Shown here: positions 17,020 through 25,874 of the stretch, piece after piece
Numbering within the stretch: position 1 is the stretch's first letter
Layout: every line of letters begins with the position of its first letter
Assembly: GCF_039544265.1 (NCBI RefSeq)
Contig: NZ_BAABLI010000008.1
Location: 541,135-605,134, forward strand
Length of the DNA: 64,000 nucleotides
Source: Corallincola platygyrae
Lineage (GTDB): Bacteria > Pseudomonadota > Gammaproteobacteria > Enterobacterales > Neiellaceae
Direction of reading: 5' to 3'
The notes under the pieces: generated by a model
The model's input: the letters and a program-made list of their open reading frames with translations, nothing else
What the model was told of the DNA's origin: nothing
Database searches by the model: none
Made by a program: the position numbers and the translations under genes

Positions 17020-19185
17020 ATGGCCCGCGCCACTGCAACCGCAAAACAACAAGAAAACGCGGATGTTCAATTAGCTCTGCAACCTGCGTCTTACGATATC
17101 TGGGACAAGAAGTATCGTCTGAAAGACAAGCAGGGCGTTGCTCTGGATAAAGATCTGGACGACACCTTCCGTCGTGTTGCCAAAGCAACTGCGTCGGTAG
17201 AGAAAACGCCTGAATTGCAGAACGAGTGGTATGAAAAATTCCTTTGGGCACTGCGCAATGGCGCTATCCCAGCTGGCCGTATTACGTCTAATGCCGGTGC
17301 TGAGGCATACAAGCCTGCAACATCGACCATTAACTGTACCGTATCCGGTATCGTTAAGGACTCAATGGATGGGATCCTGAACAAGGTTCATGAAGCGGGT
17401 CTGACCTTGAAAGCGGGTTGTGGTATCGGTTACGAATTCTCTACGCTGCGTCCTAAAGGCGCATACGTATCAGGTGCCGGTGCATACACCTCAGGTCCTC
17501 TGAGCTTTATGGATATCTTTGACAAGATGTGTTTCACCGTAAGCTCTGCGGGCGGTCGCCGCGGTGCACAGATGGGTACCTTCGACGTTTCTCATCCCGA
17601 CGTGATGGACTTTGTTCGCGCCAAGCGTGAAGACGGTCGTCTGCGCCAGTTCAACCTGTCATTGCTGATCACGGCTGACTTCATTGAAGCGGTGAAAGCG
17701 GATGCTGACTGGCCTCTGTCATTCCCACTGACACAAGTTGAAATTGATACCGACGAGCTGGATGTTAATAACCCAGAGCAGGTGGTTTGGCGTCCTTGCC
17801 CATTCGATATCAACTACGCACGTGAGCAGGAATATGTGCTGAATGACGCCGGTGATGTTTGTTGCCGCATCTTCAACACCATTCGCGCCCAGCGCCTGTG
17901 GGACGTGATCATGAGTTCTACCTATGACTATGCCGAGCCAGGTTTCATCCTGATCGACAAAGTTAACGAGATGAACAACAACTGGTTCTGCGAAACTATT
18001 CGTGCAACCAACCCTTGTGGTGAGCAGCCACTGCCTCCATACGGCGCCTGCCTGCTGGGCTCTGTGAACCTGACTAAGTTCGTGGTTGACCCATTCACAG
18101 ACAAAGCGTCTTTCGATTTTGAAAAGTACCGTGAAACGGTTGCGGTATTTACCCGCATGCTGGACAACGTGGTTGAGATCAACGGCCTGCCTCTCGGCAA
18201 GCAGCGTGACGAGATCATGAACAAGCGTCGTCACGGTATGGGCTTCCTGGGTCTGGGCTCAACCCTGACCATGCTGGGCATGAAGTACGGCGATGCTGAA
18301 TCCGTTCAGTTCACTGAAGAAGTGGCCCGTGAAATGGCACTGGAAGGCTGGCGTGAAGCGCTGCGCCTGACCGAAGAGAAAGGTGCGGCACCAATCATGG
18401 ACCAGGAGTTCACTGTCACTGAAGATATGCTGGTGAACCGCCCTGAAATGCGTGAGGACGGCATCAAGGTGGGTGACAAGCTGGCGGGTAAAGTACTGCA
18501 CGCACGTTACAGCCGCTACATGCAGCAGATCGCCGATATCGACCCGGAGTTGGTTGAACAGCTGGCAGAGAAGGGCGCACGCTTTACTCACCACAGCTCA
18601 ATCGCACCAACCGGTACGATCTCACTGTCGATCGCTAACAACGTATCTAACGGTATTGAGCCTTCATTCAGCCACAAGTACATCCGTAACGTGATTCGCG
18701 AAGGTAAGAAGACCAAAGAGCCTGTAGCGGTATACAGCTATGAACTGCTGGCTTATCGCGAGTGGATCGACAACAATGCCGAGCCGGACGGTGACTCACT
18801 GCCAGATTACTTTGTCACCACGGATCACGTAACACCTCCGCAGCACGTAGATATTCAGGCGGCGGCACAGAAGTGGGTCGACAGCTCAATTTCTAAGACA
18901 GTTAACGTACCGACAGATATTCCTTACGACGAGTTTAAGGATCTGTACCTGTATGCTCACGAGAAAGGCCTGAAAGGCTGTACGACGTTCCGCTTTAACC
19001 CGGAAGCGTTCCAGGGCGTACTGGTGAAAGAGACCGACCTGGAAAATACCGAATATGAATTTGCCCTGGACGATGGCTCTACAGTCAAACTCAAGGGTAA
19101 CGAAGAGATTGAATACGACGGTGAAGTGCATACTGCCGCCAACTTGTTTGATGCCTTGAAAGAAGGCTACTACGGCAAGTTTTAA
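17020..19185 (+). CDS. nrdJ: Adenosylcobalamin-dependent ribonucleotide reductase, catalytic subunit (class II, split type)
   Basis: Reduces ribonucleotides using a B12-generated thiyl radical, with or without oxygen. The 721-residue protein has paired redox cysteine candidate C106 (STINCTVSG), C134 (LKAGCGIGYEFS), and finger-loop cysteine C333 in ATNPCGEQPLPPYGACLLGSVNL. It also carries SSAGGRRGAQMGTFDVSHPDV. Length and sequence resemble Pseudomonas NrdJa, whose C-terminal part is a separate gene, as here. GAGGGG lies about 8 bases before the ATG. NrdR-like boxes upstream predict repression when dNTPs are sufficient. Confidence 0.94.
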   Translation: MARATATAKQQENADVQLALQPASYDIWDKKYRLKDKQGVALDKDLDDTFRRVAKATASVEKTPELQNEWYEKFLWALRNGAIPAGRITSNAGAEAYKPATSTINCTVSGIVKDSMDGILNKVHEAGLTLKAGCGIGYEFSTLRPKGAYVSGAGAYTSGPLSFMDIFDKMCFTVSSAGGRRGAQMGTFDVSHPDVMDFVRAKREDGRLRQFNLSLLITADFIEAVKADADWPLSFPLTQVEIDTDELDVNNPEQVVWRPCPFDINYAREQEYVLNDAGDVCCRIFNTIRAQRLWDVIMSSTYDYAEPGFILIDKVNEMNNNWFCETIRATNPCGEQPLPPYGACLLGSVNLTKFVVDPFTDKASFDFEKYRETVAVFTRMLDNVVEINGLPLGKQRDEIMNKRRHGMGFLGLGSTLTMLGMKYGDAESVQFTEEVAREMALEGWREALRLTEEKGAAPIMDQEFTVTEDMLVNRPEMREDGIKVGDKLAGKVLHARYSRYMQQIADIDPELVEQLAEKGARFTHHSSIAPTGTISLSIANNVSNGIEPSFSHKYIRNVIREGKKTKEPVAVYSYELLAYREWIDNNAEPDGDSLPDYFVTTDHVTPPQHVDIQAAAQKWVDSSISKTVNVPTDIPYDEFKDLYLYAHEKGLKGCTTFRFNPEAFQGVLVKETDLENTEYEFALDDGSTVKLKGNEEIEYDGEVHTAANLFDALKEGYYGKF

Positions 19186-19212
19186 GCGACGTCGACTACA
19201 CTGGAGAAAAAG

Positions 19213-19923
19213 ATGACTATCAAGATTGATAAGAAAATCGTTGGCTACAAAGTATGTAGCGACCAGGAGCAGCCGAAAGAGCAGGCTGCACCCGCTCAAG
19301 AACAGGCGCAGGAGCAAACGGATAACGTTGTGACACTGCACGAGAAGATTGATCGCCCTGAGATGCTGATCGGCAGCACCTATAAGATCAAGCCGCCGGT
19401 ATCTGAGCACGCGTTCTATATCACCATTAACGACATCCTGCTCAACGAAGGTACGGATCACGAACATCAGCGCCCGTTCGAAATCTTTATCAACTCGAAG
19501 AATATGGAGAACTACTCCTGGGTTGTCGCCCTGACACGTGTAATGTCAGCGGTGTTCCGCAAAGGTGGTGACGCGACTTTCCTGGTAGAAGAGCTAAAAG
19601 CAGTGTTCGACCCGAAAGGCGGTTACTTCCAGCCGGGCACCGGTGTTTACATGCCATCTATGGTGGCTGAGATCGGTCAGGTGGTTGAACGTCATATGCA
19701 GCGAATCGGCCTGCTGGGTGGTGGCGAGATGGACGCGCGTCAAAAAGCGTTGATCGAAGAGAAGCGCAAAGCCCACGAAACTGCAGCTAAGACGTCAGAC
19801 GCCGAAGGTAGCACCTCGTTCCCACCGGAAGCCGTGCTGTGTAACAAGTGTCATCAAAAAGCCGTTATCAAGATGGATGGCTGCATGACCTGCTTGAACT
19901 GCGGTGACTCTAAGTGCGGCTAA
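19213..19923 (+). CDS. Class II ribonucleotide reductase C-terminal subunit (NrdJb-like)
   Basis: A 236-residue protein starting 27 bp after nrdJ. It has a Gln/Glu/Ala-rich linker (about 20-42), a conserved middle region with GSTYKIKPPVSEHAFYITINDI and ENYSWVVALTRVMSAVFRKGGD, and a cysteine-rich tail: C210/C213, C224/C227, C230 and C235. In Pseudomonas aeruginosa the second half of class II reductase is encoded separately as NrdJb. The tail fits the role of carrying reducing equivalents to the active site, possibly alongside a zinc ribbon. Co-expression with nrdJ is strongly implied. Confidence 0.88.
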   Translation: MTIKIDKKIVGYKVCSDQEQPKEQAAPAQEQAQEQTDNVVTLHEKIDRPEMLIGSTYKIKPPVSEHAFYITINDILLNEGTDHEHQRPFEIFINSKNMENYSWVVALTRVMSAVFRKGGDATFLVEELKAVFDPKGGYFQPGTGVYMPSMVAEIGQVVERHMQRIGLLGGGEMDARQKALIEEKRKAHETAAKTSDAEGSTSFPPEAVLCNKCHQKAVIKMDGCMTCLNCGDSKCG

Positions 19924-19949
19924 ACGCTTAAACCACGCTTAAAGAGCTA

Positions 19950-19981
19950 AAAAAACCGAAGCCCAGTGCTTCGGTTTTTTT
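19950..19981 (+). terminator. Terminator after nrdJab (ACCGAAGC/GCTTCGGT type)
   Basis: 8-bp perfect arms ACCGAAGC (19955-19962) and GCTTCGGT (19968-19975), 5-nt loop, then a T run to 19981. It is one of several near-identical terminators in this part of the window. Confidence 0.9.
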
Positions 19982-20130
19982 ATTGCTGTAAATCTTATCA
20001 GTAGTCTCTGTATCCATTTCGCTATGGCAGCAGCTTGACATTAACTTATTGAAAATAGATTGAAATCACGAAAATTGGGATACGTTAGTGATAGTTTTCG
20101 TCAAACTGAACTAATCATCAAGGAAGGCTA

Positions 20131-21000
20131 ATGTTCACTAAGTTTAGTACCCTAATCATTTCGTCTGCTGTTGTATTGACTGCTTGTGGCTCAGGTTCGT
20201 CTGATGGTTTTTTAGAGAACTTTGGGAAGTCCCCGTATGCGTCTACTGTGCAAGTCTCCGAGGTATCTGCTTTATCACCCATTCAGATTGATCTGTTAGT
20301 TGCCTGGGAAGCTCATCGAGGTGCTAAACCAGATCTGTTGGCCGACACGCTACAAATTCAGTTGGGTGTCGATATGGAGAATGAAGAAAGCACCCAGTAT
20401 GAAACTTCTCTCTATGATCTCCAGTTGGACCAACCTGGCCAATTTATCATTGCCATCGATGGTGTTGAATACGACTTATACGATTACGTAACAGAAGTTG
20501 ACGAAGGCATGATACCCGCTTTTTTGCCAGACGTATCAGGGACCATGTACACGTTAGTGCTTGAAACCACTACGGTGCAAGAGAAGTTGCTGGAAGTCAT
20601 GCTGCAGATAAATGGCGCAGATTACTATGCTTCGGCAGTGATTCCTGAGCATGTTCAAATTAGCTATGATGAATCCATCGTCAATGCTTATGACTCGCTC
20701 GCAGATGACTTACATATCGATTGGACGTCTGGGTCACCTCTGAATGACTTGCGTATGGTGCCCGTTCTAACCGAAGAGGAATCTTGTGCCTCTGAGCAAG
20801 TTCGTTCGGTTGAGGAAGAGTTTGATATTGCTAATGGTTCTTACTCGATACTGGCGGGATCGTTAGGCGAGTGTTCAACTCAGCAAAATCAACTATATCT
20901 TGCAGGTCATGCGGTATTAGATATCAACTCAGATGATTTCTCTGACGTTTACAGCCGGTGGGGGCAGCACTTGTCTCTATATCTGGAGAAAGCGCCCTAG
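20131..21000 (+). CDS. Hypothetical lipoprotein
   Basis: A 289-residue protein with a lipoprotein signal (MFTKFSTLIISSAVVLTACGSG, lipid-modified Cys about 19). The mature part is acidic and beta-rich, with no motif I recognise. Two cysteines near the C-terminus (SCASEQ and GECSTQ) could form a disulfide. AAGGA lies 7 bases before the ATG. It is flanked by terminators on both sides, so it is probably transcribed alone. Confidence 0.7.
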   Translation: MFTKFSTLIISSAVVLTACGSGSSDGFLENFGKSPYASTVQVSEVSALSPIQIDLLVAWEAHRGAKPDLLADTLQIQLGVDMENEESTQYETSLYDLQLDQPGQFIIAIDGVEYDLYDYVTEVDEGMIPAFLPDVSGTMYTLVLETTTVQEKLLEVMLQINGADYYASAVIPEHVQISYDESIVNAYDSLADDLHIDWTSGSPLNDLRMVPVLTEEESCASEQVRSVEEEFDIANGSYSILAGSLGECSTQQNQLYLAGHAVLDINSDDFSDVYSRWGQHLSLYLEKAP

Positions 21001-21060
21001 GTTTTTAATCTCAGGCGGAGGCTTTTTTTAGCTGCAACGCCATGACACTAGCATCAATAA

Positions 21061-21093
21061 AAAAAGCCGAAGCTCAGCTCTTCGGTTTTTTTT
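21061..21093 (+). terminator. Terminator after the 20131 lipoprotein gene
   Basis: Arms CCGAAG and CTTCGG (21067-21072 and 21080-21085), 7-nt loop, followed by eight Ts. It belongs to the same CCGAAGC terminator family, and because it is A-rich on the other side it may also serve the minus-strand gene ending at 21128. Confidence 0.85.
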
Positions 21094-21127
21094 ATTGCCG
21101 AAAATAGCTGAGTATCAGGTTCTGGTG

Positions 21128-22144
21128 TTACTTTTTCACGACTAACACCACTTTCCCCAGACTCTTTCCGCTGCGCAGGCATTCAATGGCATTCAGCGCA
21201 TCTTCAAATGCAAAGGTATGGCCGACATGGGGTGGGGCAATGTGGACTTTCTGCATGGCCGCGAGTTGCTCTTTGAGCAGTGTTTTCTGCTCCCAAAGCC
21301 AGATCAGGTTAAATGCCATTACGGATTTGTTGTCGCTGATCATCGGCATAATGTCGTACTTGGGGCGCTTCAGATATCGCCAGACTGCTTTCAGGTAGTT
21401 AGGTCGATTTTTGCCTGGGGTAAACTCAGCCGCACCAAACACCACCAGGCGGCCCATGGGTGATAAATGGTTGAAGCTGGCGGTTTGCACTTCGCCGCCG
21501 ATGGCGTCTAGCACCAAGTCAAATGTGCGTTCTGCTTGTTTCAGTTGTTTGCCGAACGATCCTTGGCGAACGATCACGTCATCGAAGCCTTGGGTGTTGA
21601 GAAACGCCTGTTTCTGTTCCGAACTTACAGTGCCTACAGGTGTTCCACCTAAGGCTTTCACAAGTTTCATTGCTTGTAGACCAACTCCACCAGCCGCGCT
21701 GTGAATCAATACCGTTTGTTCAGGTTTAAGGTTTCCGAGTTCGGTTAAGCCATACCAGGCGGTCAGGGTTTGCACCAGATAGGCGGCACCTTGTTCATGA
21801 CGCCAATCGCTCGGTAGTGGCACCAGATAATCTGGCGCTATATCTATGGTGTCGCAGTAGCCGCCGAAGCGGGTGACGCCCATAACGCGATCGCCCACTT
21901 TAAAAGGCGAGATATGTTCGCTGCCTAATGCCGATATCACGCCAGAGAACTCTAATCCGGGTGTAAAAGCCCCTTTAGGTGTGGCGCTATACAAACCCGT
22001 GAGCGCAAAGATATCAGCGAAGTTAAGTCCAATTGCTTTAACTTCCACGCTGATTTTATCGGAGGCGAGTGCAGCCAGCGGGGCTTGCTGTAACTTTAAG
22101 TCGCTAATGGCGCCGGCTTTTGGAGTTTGCCAATATCGCTTCAT
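21128..22144 (-). CDS. Zinc-type/quinone-oxidoreductase-like medium-chain dehydrogenase (MDR)
   Basis: A 338-residue cytosolic NADPH-dependent oxidoreductase of the quinone oxidoreductase/VAT-1-like branch. The N-terminal GroES-like domain has AIGLNFADIFALTGLY and GLEFSGVI; the Rossmann domain has VLIHSAAGGVGLQAMKLVKALGG (about 143-165). The structural and catalytic zinc cysteines of alcohol dehydrogenases are absent, as expected for this branch. The natural substrate (quinone or reactive enal/enone) is not determinable. It stands alone. Confidence 0.85.
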   Translation of the reverse strand: MKRYWQTPKAGAISDLKLQQAPLAALASDKISVEVKAIGLNFADIFALTGLYSATPKGAFTPGLEFSGVISALGSEHISPFKVGDRVMGVTRFGGYCDTIDIAPDYLVPLPSDWRHEQGAAYLVQTLTAWYGLTELGNLKPEQTVLIHSAAGGVGLQAMKLVKALGGTPVGTVSSEQKQAFLNTQGFDDVIVRQGSFGKQLKQAERTFDLVLDAIGGEVQTASFNHLSPMGRLVVFGAAEFTPGKNRPNYLKAVWRYLKRPKYDIMPMISDNKSVMAFNLIWLWEQKTLLKEQLAAMQKVHIAPPHVGHTFAFEDALNAIECLRSGKSLGKVVLVVKK

Positions 22145-22376
22145 GAAATATCCGTGTTCCCAATAGCTGCGGTCGTTGACGTGTTTATTGTTGGTTGCGA
22201 GCGATCGTCAGGAAAGACGAAAAGAGTAGCAGAGTGAATGGGGGAATCCGAGGAGATGAAGAAAGCAAAGATGAGTGCTTCGGTTTTTTGTGTGCTGGGT
22301 GTTAGCCGAATATCTGTCGCTGCCACTTGATCATGTAAGCTGAATGCGGGCGAGAGAGGTATCTCGCCCAACTAAA

Positions 22377-23039
22377 TCAGGGCTGCTCATATAGATTGGT
22401 AAGAAATCGCTTTTTTCTGGGAAGGTAATGGTCGTCATAATCGAGCGAAAACGCGACATAACCGGCCTTGCCTCTGAGTTCGTGGCGGGGCACAAAGCCG
22501 ATAACACGTGAATCGGCGCTATTGTTGCGGTTATCTCCTAGCACCAAGAAGTAATCCTCCGGCACGGTCACCGTACTGAAGTTTTTCAATGGTGTATTCA
22601 CTTGGGTGTCGAGGCGTATTTGGTGGGTGTTTTCACCGAGCTGTTCGGTTAAGAGTACTTCTCTTTCTGTGCGCTTTTCTAGCTGGTAGTTCAGAGAGCG
22701 CCCATTTACATAGAGGTTATTGTTTCGCATAGAGACCTGATCACCGGGAAGACCAATCACTCGCTTTATCAGTCGGTTAGATGCTTGTTCTGATTCGAAT
22801 ACAACGATATCTCCCCTTACCGGTTCATCAAGTTGAAGCAGAGAAATGTCACTAAAGGGAAGGCGTATATCGTATGCCATCTTATTCACCGTTATGCGAT
22901 CACCTACTTCAATGGTTGGCTGCATAGATCCTGTCGGTACGGTATACCAGTCGGCTACGGCGCTACGAAAAACACACATGAGCATGACAAAGAAGAAAAA
23001 CAGTCGATTGTTCTTCCAAAAAGAGATGATAGTTTTCAT
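22377..23039 (-). CDS. lepB: Signal peptidase I (accessory copy)
   Basis: A 220-residue S26-family membrane protease that removes Sec signal peptides on the periplasmic side. There is one N-terminal membrane helix (about 11-28) instead of the two of E. coli LepB. Catalytic Ser is in PTGSMQPT (S38) and the Lys base in RLIKRVIGLPGD (K92); box E GDNRNNSADSR is present. It is not next to lepA, rnc or era, so it is probably a second, specialised signal peptidase rather than the housekeeping one. GGAG lies five bases before the ATG. Confidence 0.9.
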   Translation of the reverse strand: MKTIISFWKNNRLFFFFVMLMCVFRSAVADWYTVPTGSMQPTIEVGDRITVNKMAYDIRLPFSDISLLQLDEPVRGDIVVFESEQASNRLIKRVIGLPGDQVSMRNNNLYVNGRSLNYQLEKRTEREVLLTEQLGENTHQIRLDTQVNTPLKNFSTVTVPEDYFLVLGDNRNNSADSRVIGFVPRHELRGKAGYVAFSLDYDDHYLPRKKRFLTNLYEQP

Positions 23040-23167
23040 TGCTACTCCATGTAGTTAAGGGGCTTCCTCTCCGTTAAATAGGCATAGCAATGCGTTAAAA
23101 GTTCCCTGGGAGTTGGGACTGTCTTGTTTGTTAGAGCGGTTGAGTCGCTGTTTTTAGTCTCCAACCG

Positions 23168-24379
23168 CTAAGTCTTTGCGGGGGCTTCATCCGTTAATTT
23201 ATACGCTTGTGACCAGAACTCTGCGGAGATCTCGCTGATCGCATTTGATTCGGCGTTAATCAGTACCGCAAACCCCACACCGAGTGTCGGTGAGTAGCCG
23301 ATATCGGCCCGGAACCCCTGTACCCAGCCAGAATGATATACAACTGGGTAGTCTTTGAGCTGGTAGATGCGCCAGCCGTAACCGTAGTGCGCATCCTTTA
23401 AATAGGTGCGCCAATGTCTACGTTTTAAGTCTTTACGTGTGCGGATACGAGGTTCTGTCATATCAGCGATTAAAGCAGGTGTTAGCACCTCTGGTGAGTA
23501 GCCAAGGTTGGCGATTAACCATTTGCTCAGGTCAGTGATACTGGCATTGATCCCTGCGGCGGTAGGCACCTTGTAATAATCCGGGGTGACTTTCACGGTG
23601 CGCCACACGTAAGCCTTAATCGCCTTGCCATTCGCATCTTTTTTGCCGGTATTCTTTTTGTTAATCAGCACATGGGGCTTAGCGCGGTTTTCAGCTTGGC
23701 TAAACTGTTTCAGCCCTACTGACGCGTTATCCATTCCCAGAGGCTTAAACAGGCGCTGTTCAAGTAAGGTTTCATAGCTTTGAGGTTGGCTTTGTTCGAT
23801 CGCAGGCTCTAAGAAGCCATAGGCAATGTTCTGATAACCATAACACTTTTCCGGCTGGCACAACGGTTCAACCTGTTCAAAGCGCCGAATAACCTTCTCC
23901 ATGCTCCACCTTTCATGCAGCAGGTTGTCATAGGCGTTGGGTACCAGGCCTGTGGTGTGGCTCAGCACATGTCTTACTTTGATTTTTTCGGCCGCACCGG
24001 GTGTTGCAAGGTGAAAATCCGGTACATATTGGGTGATAGGCGCATCAAGATCTAACCGCTTTTCATGGGCCAGCATAGTAGTGATGGTAGCCGCAAAGGG
24101 TTTTGAAACTGAGGCCAAGCGGAATACGGTATCAGGTGTCACTGGCTTTTTGGACTTCATATCCAGGTGGCCAAAGGTCTTCACGACAACCACTTGGTCA
24201 TCTTTGATAATGGCATACGCACCACCGGGAATACTTCTTTCGGAAAGCAACGCTTTCACATGTTGGTTAAAGCTTTTGAGAAACTGCGCCTGCTGCTCCT
24301 CTGGGGCGCCGGTTGCAGCGTAAGCAGAAGAGAGAAGAGTTGAGAGCAGAGAGAAAATAGCGAAAAAGGAGAGTCTCAT
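23168..24379 (-). CDS. Serine hydrolase of the class C beta-lactamase/EstB family
   Basis: An exported hydrolase (404 aa from the start I prefer) with a Sec signal (MRLSFFAIFSLLSTLLSSAYA). It has the SxxK nucleophile motif LASVSKPFAATI, the Tyr/Asn motif region CYGYQNIAYGF, and an HSG motif near the C-terminus (VVYHSGWVQG) in place of KTG. This pattern covers esterases, D-aminopeptidases and penicillin-binding-like enzymes, so beta-lactam resistance is not implied. The frame is open further upstream to 24556, but that part overlaps the neighbour at 24487 and precedes the signal peptide, so I start at 24379. Confidence 0.85.
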   Translation of the reverse strand: MRLSFFAIFSLLSTLLSSAYAATGAPEEQQAQFLKSFNQHVKALLSERSIPGGAYAIIKDDQVVVVKTFGHLDMKSKKPVTPDTVFRLASVSKPFAATITTMLAHEKRLDLDAPITQYVPDFHLATPGAAEKIKVRHVLSHTTGLVPNAYDNLLHERWSMEKVIRRFEQVEPLCQPEKCYGYQNIAYGFLEPAIEQSQPQSYETLLEQRLFKPLGMDNASVGLKQFSQAENRAKPHVLINKKNTGKKDANGKAIKAYVWRTVKVTPDYYKVPTAAGINASITDLSKWLIANLGYSPEVLTPALIADMTEPRIRTRKDLKRRHWRTYLKDAHYGYGWRIYQLKDYPVVYHSGWVQGFRADIGYSPTLGVGFAVLINAESNAISEISAEFWSQAYKLTDEAPAKT

Positions 24380-24486
24380 TATCGAAGGCCGAGGCTGAAA
24401 AACTAGAATAATACGGCGTGATACTGAAATGTCCATGGAGCGTTTGCTGTAGGTGCGTCGCTCGAAAGCGTAGTGTTTCTGAGAAC

Positions 24487-24822
24487 CTATTTCTTCTGAA
24501 CAGCTTGGTTTGGATTCTTTGTGGGTATGAAAGCCTGCTTTTTGAAGTACCTGCAAAAGAGGTATAGCAAGAAGGCTAAGACGTACAAGATGTAAATGAC
24601 TTTGAATAGTCCACCCCCTACCTGCTCAAGAAAGAGCCTTCCGAGCAAAAGTGGTGCTGCGATTGTCAGCATTCCAAGCAACCATGTCAGCACTCTAAAC
24701 ACCAACCCTAAGCCAGAATTTTCCTTATTTTTTTGCAGGCGCAACAGTATTTCAAAACTAACCCCTGTATGGAGTATGCAGATTGAGAAAATAAGAAGAA
24801 GCGAGAGCACCACTTCACTCAT
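24487..24822 (-). CDS. Small integral membrane protein of unknown function
   Basis: A 111-residue protein with three predicted membrane helices (about 4-22, 42-62 and 72-90) and a basic C-terminal tail (KNPNQAVQKK). I recognise no family. It is upstream of the serine hydrolase on the same strand and downstream of a lipoprotein and a soluble hypothetical protein; all four could be one transcript. No strong ribosome binding site is visible. Confidence 0.55.
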   Translation of the reverse strand: MSEVVLSLLLIFSICILHTGVSFEILLRLQKNKENSGLGLVFRVLTWLLGMLTIAAPLLLGRLFLEQVGGGLFKVIYILYVLAFLLYLFCRYFKKQAFIPTKNPNQAVQKK

Positions 24823-24857
24823 GCTCTAGGAAGCGAGGGGTAGTCAGTTGTGTTGCA

Positions 24858-25229
24858 TTACTGGGCACAACTACTGGTTTCCTTGGTTTGCACTAGCGCT
24901 CCATCCTTTGTTTCAATATACAAAGAGCCATTTGAGTACACTGCATTGATGCTTGAACTGAATACCCCCGATGTAACGGTGTTTTCAGGTAATGGCCAAC
25001 TCAAAAAGTACTTTGTTTCCATACCATCACGAATAATGATGCACTCCTGATGCCAGACAATCCTTACTGTTTCACCAGAGTCAATTATCCAAGGGTTTTC
25101 AGGGACATTTGGAGGAATCACCACCAAATCAGATTGGCTACTGTTTTTTAAGTGTCCATACATCAATGCTGGACAGCCTGTAACCAGCAATGCAAGTAAG
25201 GTGATGCTAGAGAGTTTGAATTTGGTCAT
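24858..25229 (-). CDS. Small hypothetical lipoprotein
   Basis: A 123-residue protein with a good lipoprotein signal (MTKFKLSSITLLALLVTGCPAL, lipid Cys about 19). The mature part is beta-rich, with GETVRIVWHQECIIIRDGMETKYFLSWPLPEN and a terminal Cys. No known family is recognised. It lies 35 bp upstream of the small membrane protein gene and 64 bp downstream of the 106-residue hypothetical gene, all on the minus strand. Confidence 0.6.
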   Translation of the reverse strand: MTKFKLSSITLLALLVTGCPALMYGHLKNSSQSDLVVIPPNVPENPWIIDSGETVRIVWHQECIIIRDGMETKYFLSWPLPENTVTSGVFSSSINAVYSNGSLYIETKDGALVQTKETSSCAQ

Positions 25230-25293
25230 GGTATGGACAACTCGTTTAGAACGCGGCTAGAGGTTTGTAAAAAACACTTAATTACTCTTCATG

Positions 25294-25614
25294 TTATTCA
25301 TATAAGCGATCAAATACCTCATAGAAGTACTCATGCATACTTGAGCCATCTTCGGTGTGCAAAATTGACTCTTCAGTCTCTTGGTAAAAACCAAGAACTG
25401 GGTATAAAAGCTCATTACCAGAATTACCTCCGTGAGCGCTGCCATCAAGCATTGTTAGCAGTACAAAGACAATGCTGTGCACCATTTCTTGTTCCTGTTC
25501 AGGAGGCAATTGGACATTTTGCGTAACTACTTCTTGAACATTCTTGGCGAATTGTTCCATGAAACCTAAAGAATACGCATAGTATTTCTTGTCGTTGTGT
25601 TCTAAGTCCATCAT
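25294..25614 (-). CDS. Hypothetical cytosolic protein
   Basis: A 106-residue acidic, helical protein (MMDLEHNDKKYYAYSLGFMEQFAKNV...) without signal peptide or recognisable motif. Tandem ATGs at 25614 and 25611 follow AAGG. Its small, acidic, helical nature is shared with immunity or antitoxin-like proteins, but no toxin partner is visible next to it, so I do not assign that role. Confidence 0.55.
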   Translation of the reverse strand: MMDLEHNDKKYYAYSLGFMEQFAKNVQEVVTQNVQLPPEQEQEMVHSIVFVLLTMLDGSAHGGNSGNELLYPVLGFYQETEESILHTEDGSSMHEYFYEVFDRLYE

Positions 25615-25874
25615 TGAAACCTTACAGCGTTTTAACCTGAAATCTGTCTGGCCCGCAGCACTCTATCTTCGATTATCCAGTCCACTATAGAGCTCTGCAC
25701 TTCTAAGTATCAATGTGTTACATCACGCCTTCTCCTCTTGGTTTTTTGATTGTGAAATACAAAACAGAAACCTTGGTTCGTAGGCCTTCCACTAGGGCGC
25801 AGGCGTTTTTCGCCTCTCAGATTGCACAATACAACTTACCTATCTACTCTGTGACGCCTTAGCAGAGGTGTCCT

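Noticed and set aside
22141..22371. 76-codon minus-strand frame after lepB
   Set aside because: It overlaps the start of the MDR gene and a decayed terminator, has no ribosome binding site and no protein-like pattern.
23168..24379. Beta-lactamase resistance gene
   Set aside because: The motifs fit the broad serine hydrolase/esterase family; nothing shows beta-lactam hydrolysis.
24380..24556. N-terminal extension of the serine hydrolase
   Set aside because: It precedes a clear signal peptide and overlaps the small membrane protein gene, so it is not part of the mature gene.
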